Below, in pieces: positions 63,104-64,000 of a stretch of 64,000 nt of DNA. The notes below the pieces were generated by a model that had not been told where the DNA came from, made no database searches, and was given only the letters and a program-made list of their open reading frames with translations. This stretch comes from Clostridiales bacterium Firm_13. GTDB taxonomy: Bacteria; Bacillota; Clostridia; Saccharofermentanales; Saccharofermentanaceae. The stretch lies in the NCBI GenBank assembly GCA_001603035.1, contig LVAS01000063.1, positions 124,001 to 188,000 of the forward strand. The letters run 5' to 3'. The position numbers and the translations under genes are program-made. Position 1 is the first letter of the stretch. Each line of letters starts with the position of its first letter.

Positions 63104-64000
63104 ATGTTTGAGGAGAGTAAAGCACCGGATCAATCACAATCAAATTCCCGAGAGTTACGAAAGGAACAAAGAAGAAGTAAGAAGTTTACGAAAGCAGAAC
63201 GAAGCTGGATGTTCTATGACTGGGCGAACTCGGTCTATGCGACGAACATTATGGCTGCGATTTTTCCGATCTATTTCTCTTCCGTTTGCGGTGCGCAAGG
63301 TGTTTCGGGTGACCAGATTTGGGGATACGGAACTTCGTTTGCGACATTTATTGTGGCAATCCTTGCTCCTTTTCTCGGCGCAATCGGGGATTATAAAGGA
63401 ATGAAGAAGAAGCTTCTGACATTCTTTATGATTCTGGGTGTCGTCTTTACAGGCGTAATGGCGATATCGGATCATTGGCAACTGATGCTTGTCGGCTACA
63501 TTATTTCGTATATTGGATTTTCCGGCGGCAACTTGTTCTATGATTCCTTCCTGACTGACGTTACCACGGAGGAACGAATGGATCGGGTTTCGGCAGCCGG
63601 ATATGCGATGGGATACATCGGCGGCAGTACGATTCCTTTCCTTGCCTCCATTGCAGTCATTATCTCTCCGTTTGGCAAAGCGAACGGCGCTCTGGCTGTG
63701 AAAATTGCGGTTGTCCTGACATGCGTATGGTGGGCGGTTTTCAGTATTCCGATTATTAAGAATGTTCACCAGAAGCATTTTCTTCTCGTCCCGCAGAAAG
63801 AACTCGTTAAAAACACGTTGCGAAGTGTCGGGAAGACTGCCGTAGAGATATTCCAAAATAAGGGCATCTTCATTTTTGTGTTGGCCTATTTTTTCTATAT
63901 TGACGGTGTCAATACCGTTATTCACATGGCCACCGCATACGGCGCGACACTCGGCCTCGATTCGACCGGTATGATATTGGCACTTCTTGTGACGCAATTA
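63104..64000 (+). CDS. UMF1/Atg22-like MFS transporter (3' end cut by window)
   Basis: The first 299 residues of a major facilitator protein. The signature WMFYDWANSVYATNI, an MFS loop with GAIGDYKGMKKK, and the segment FYDSFLTDVTTEERMDRVSAAGYAMGYIGG are typical of UMF1 proteins, which resemble yeast vacuolar amino-acid effluxers. Seven or so TM helices are visible. GGGGGGAAG precedes the ATG at 63104. It runs past base 64000, so the remainder cannot be judged. Confidence 0.9.
   Translation, partial: MFEESKAPDQSQSNSRELRKEQRRSKKFTKAERSWMFYDWANSVYATNIMAAIFPIYFSSVCGAQGVSGDQIWGYGTSFATFIVAILAPFLGAIGDYKGMKKKLLTFFMILGVVFTGVMAISDHWQLMLVGYIISYIGFSGGNLFYDSFLTDVTTEERMDRVSAAGYAMGYIGGSTIPFLASIAVIISPFGKANGALAVKIAVVLTCVWWAVFSIPIIKNVHQKHFLLVPQKELVKNTLRSVGKTAVEIFQNKGIFIFVLAYFFYIDGVNTVIHMATAYGATLGLDSTGMILALLVTQL

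Noticed and set aside
63155-63997. A 280-codon minus-strand frame opposite the MFS gene
   Set aside because: The plus strand encodes a clear UMF1-type transporter; the antisense translation is His/Asn/Cys-rich and has no ribosome site.

Overview
The window reads as chromosomal DNA of a low-to-mid GC Gram-positive anaerobe, most likely a member of class Clostridia (Oscillospirales or Saccharofermentans-like; this placement is inference). Supporting signs are strong AGGAGG-type Shine-Dalgarno sites, TTG and GTG starts, a CIRCE-controlled groES-groEL operon, a divergent second type IIA topoisomerase pair, a DRTGG/PHP/Fe-S redox cluster of the clostridial kind, lipoboxes, and an LCP wall-assembly protein. 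Coding density is very high, with many ATGA stop-start overlaps. I see no insertion sequence, prophage, CRISPR array or rRNA.

Layout. 1-3.4 kb: partial nadE (minus strand), a GNAT acetyltransferase, an SH3 lipoprotein, tRNA-Gly and tRNA-Arg. 3.5-10.8 kb: a ParE/ParC-like topoisomerase pair, a membrane-anchored degenerate polysaccharide-deacetylase protein and a transglutaminase-like lipoprotein. 10.9-17.3 kb: a PH-like protein, a sirtuin, an ABC exporter, a membrane MutS-family ATPase and lysA. 17.4-25.7 kb: a four-gene kinase, vWA, PP2C and small-protein operon that faces a MraY-like, FHA-SEDS and PBP operon. 25.8-31.4 kb: argS, an M3 peptidase, an rRNA methyltransferase and rdgB. 31.4-33.1 kb: an ACT-domain regulator and hom. 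33.2-38.3 kb: a seven-gene Fe-S/DRTGG/HATPase/PHP cluster plus a membrane protein. 38.4-44.1 kb: malic enzyme, a MATE exporter, an Lrp regulator, an aminotransferase and prfB. 44.1-50 kb: a large Ser/Thr-rich membrane protein, tRNA-Leu and tRNA-fMet, msrAB, an HPr-like protein, an MscS channel and a lipoprotein. 50-57.2 kb: a CDF transporter, a three-gene sensor/transporter/sigma-like operon and a two-component system. 57.4-64 kb: a GH1 glycosidase, an LCP protein, groES-groEL, a DUF6106-like protein and a partial UMF1-type MFS protein.

Two regions deserve most attention. The first is 17.4-25.7 kb, where a YegI/TerY-like kinase, vWA and PP2C phosphatase set lies beside an FHA domain fused to a SEDS glycosyltransferase and a class B PBP. 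It recalls the actinobacterial pknA/pknB-pbpA-rodA-pstP-fha locus but uses a different kinase family. The second is 51.3-55.0 kb, where a small membrane sensor, a sensor-fused 12-TM MFS-like protein and a membrane-tethered sigma-region-2-like protein form a tight operon that I cannot assign to a known system. No intergenic stretch exceeds about 300 bases.
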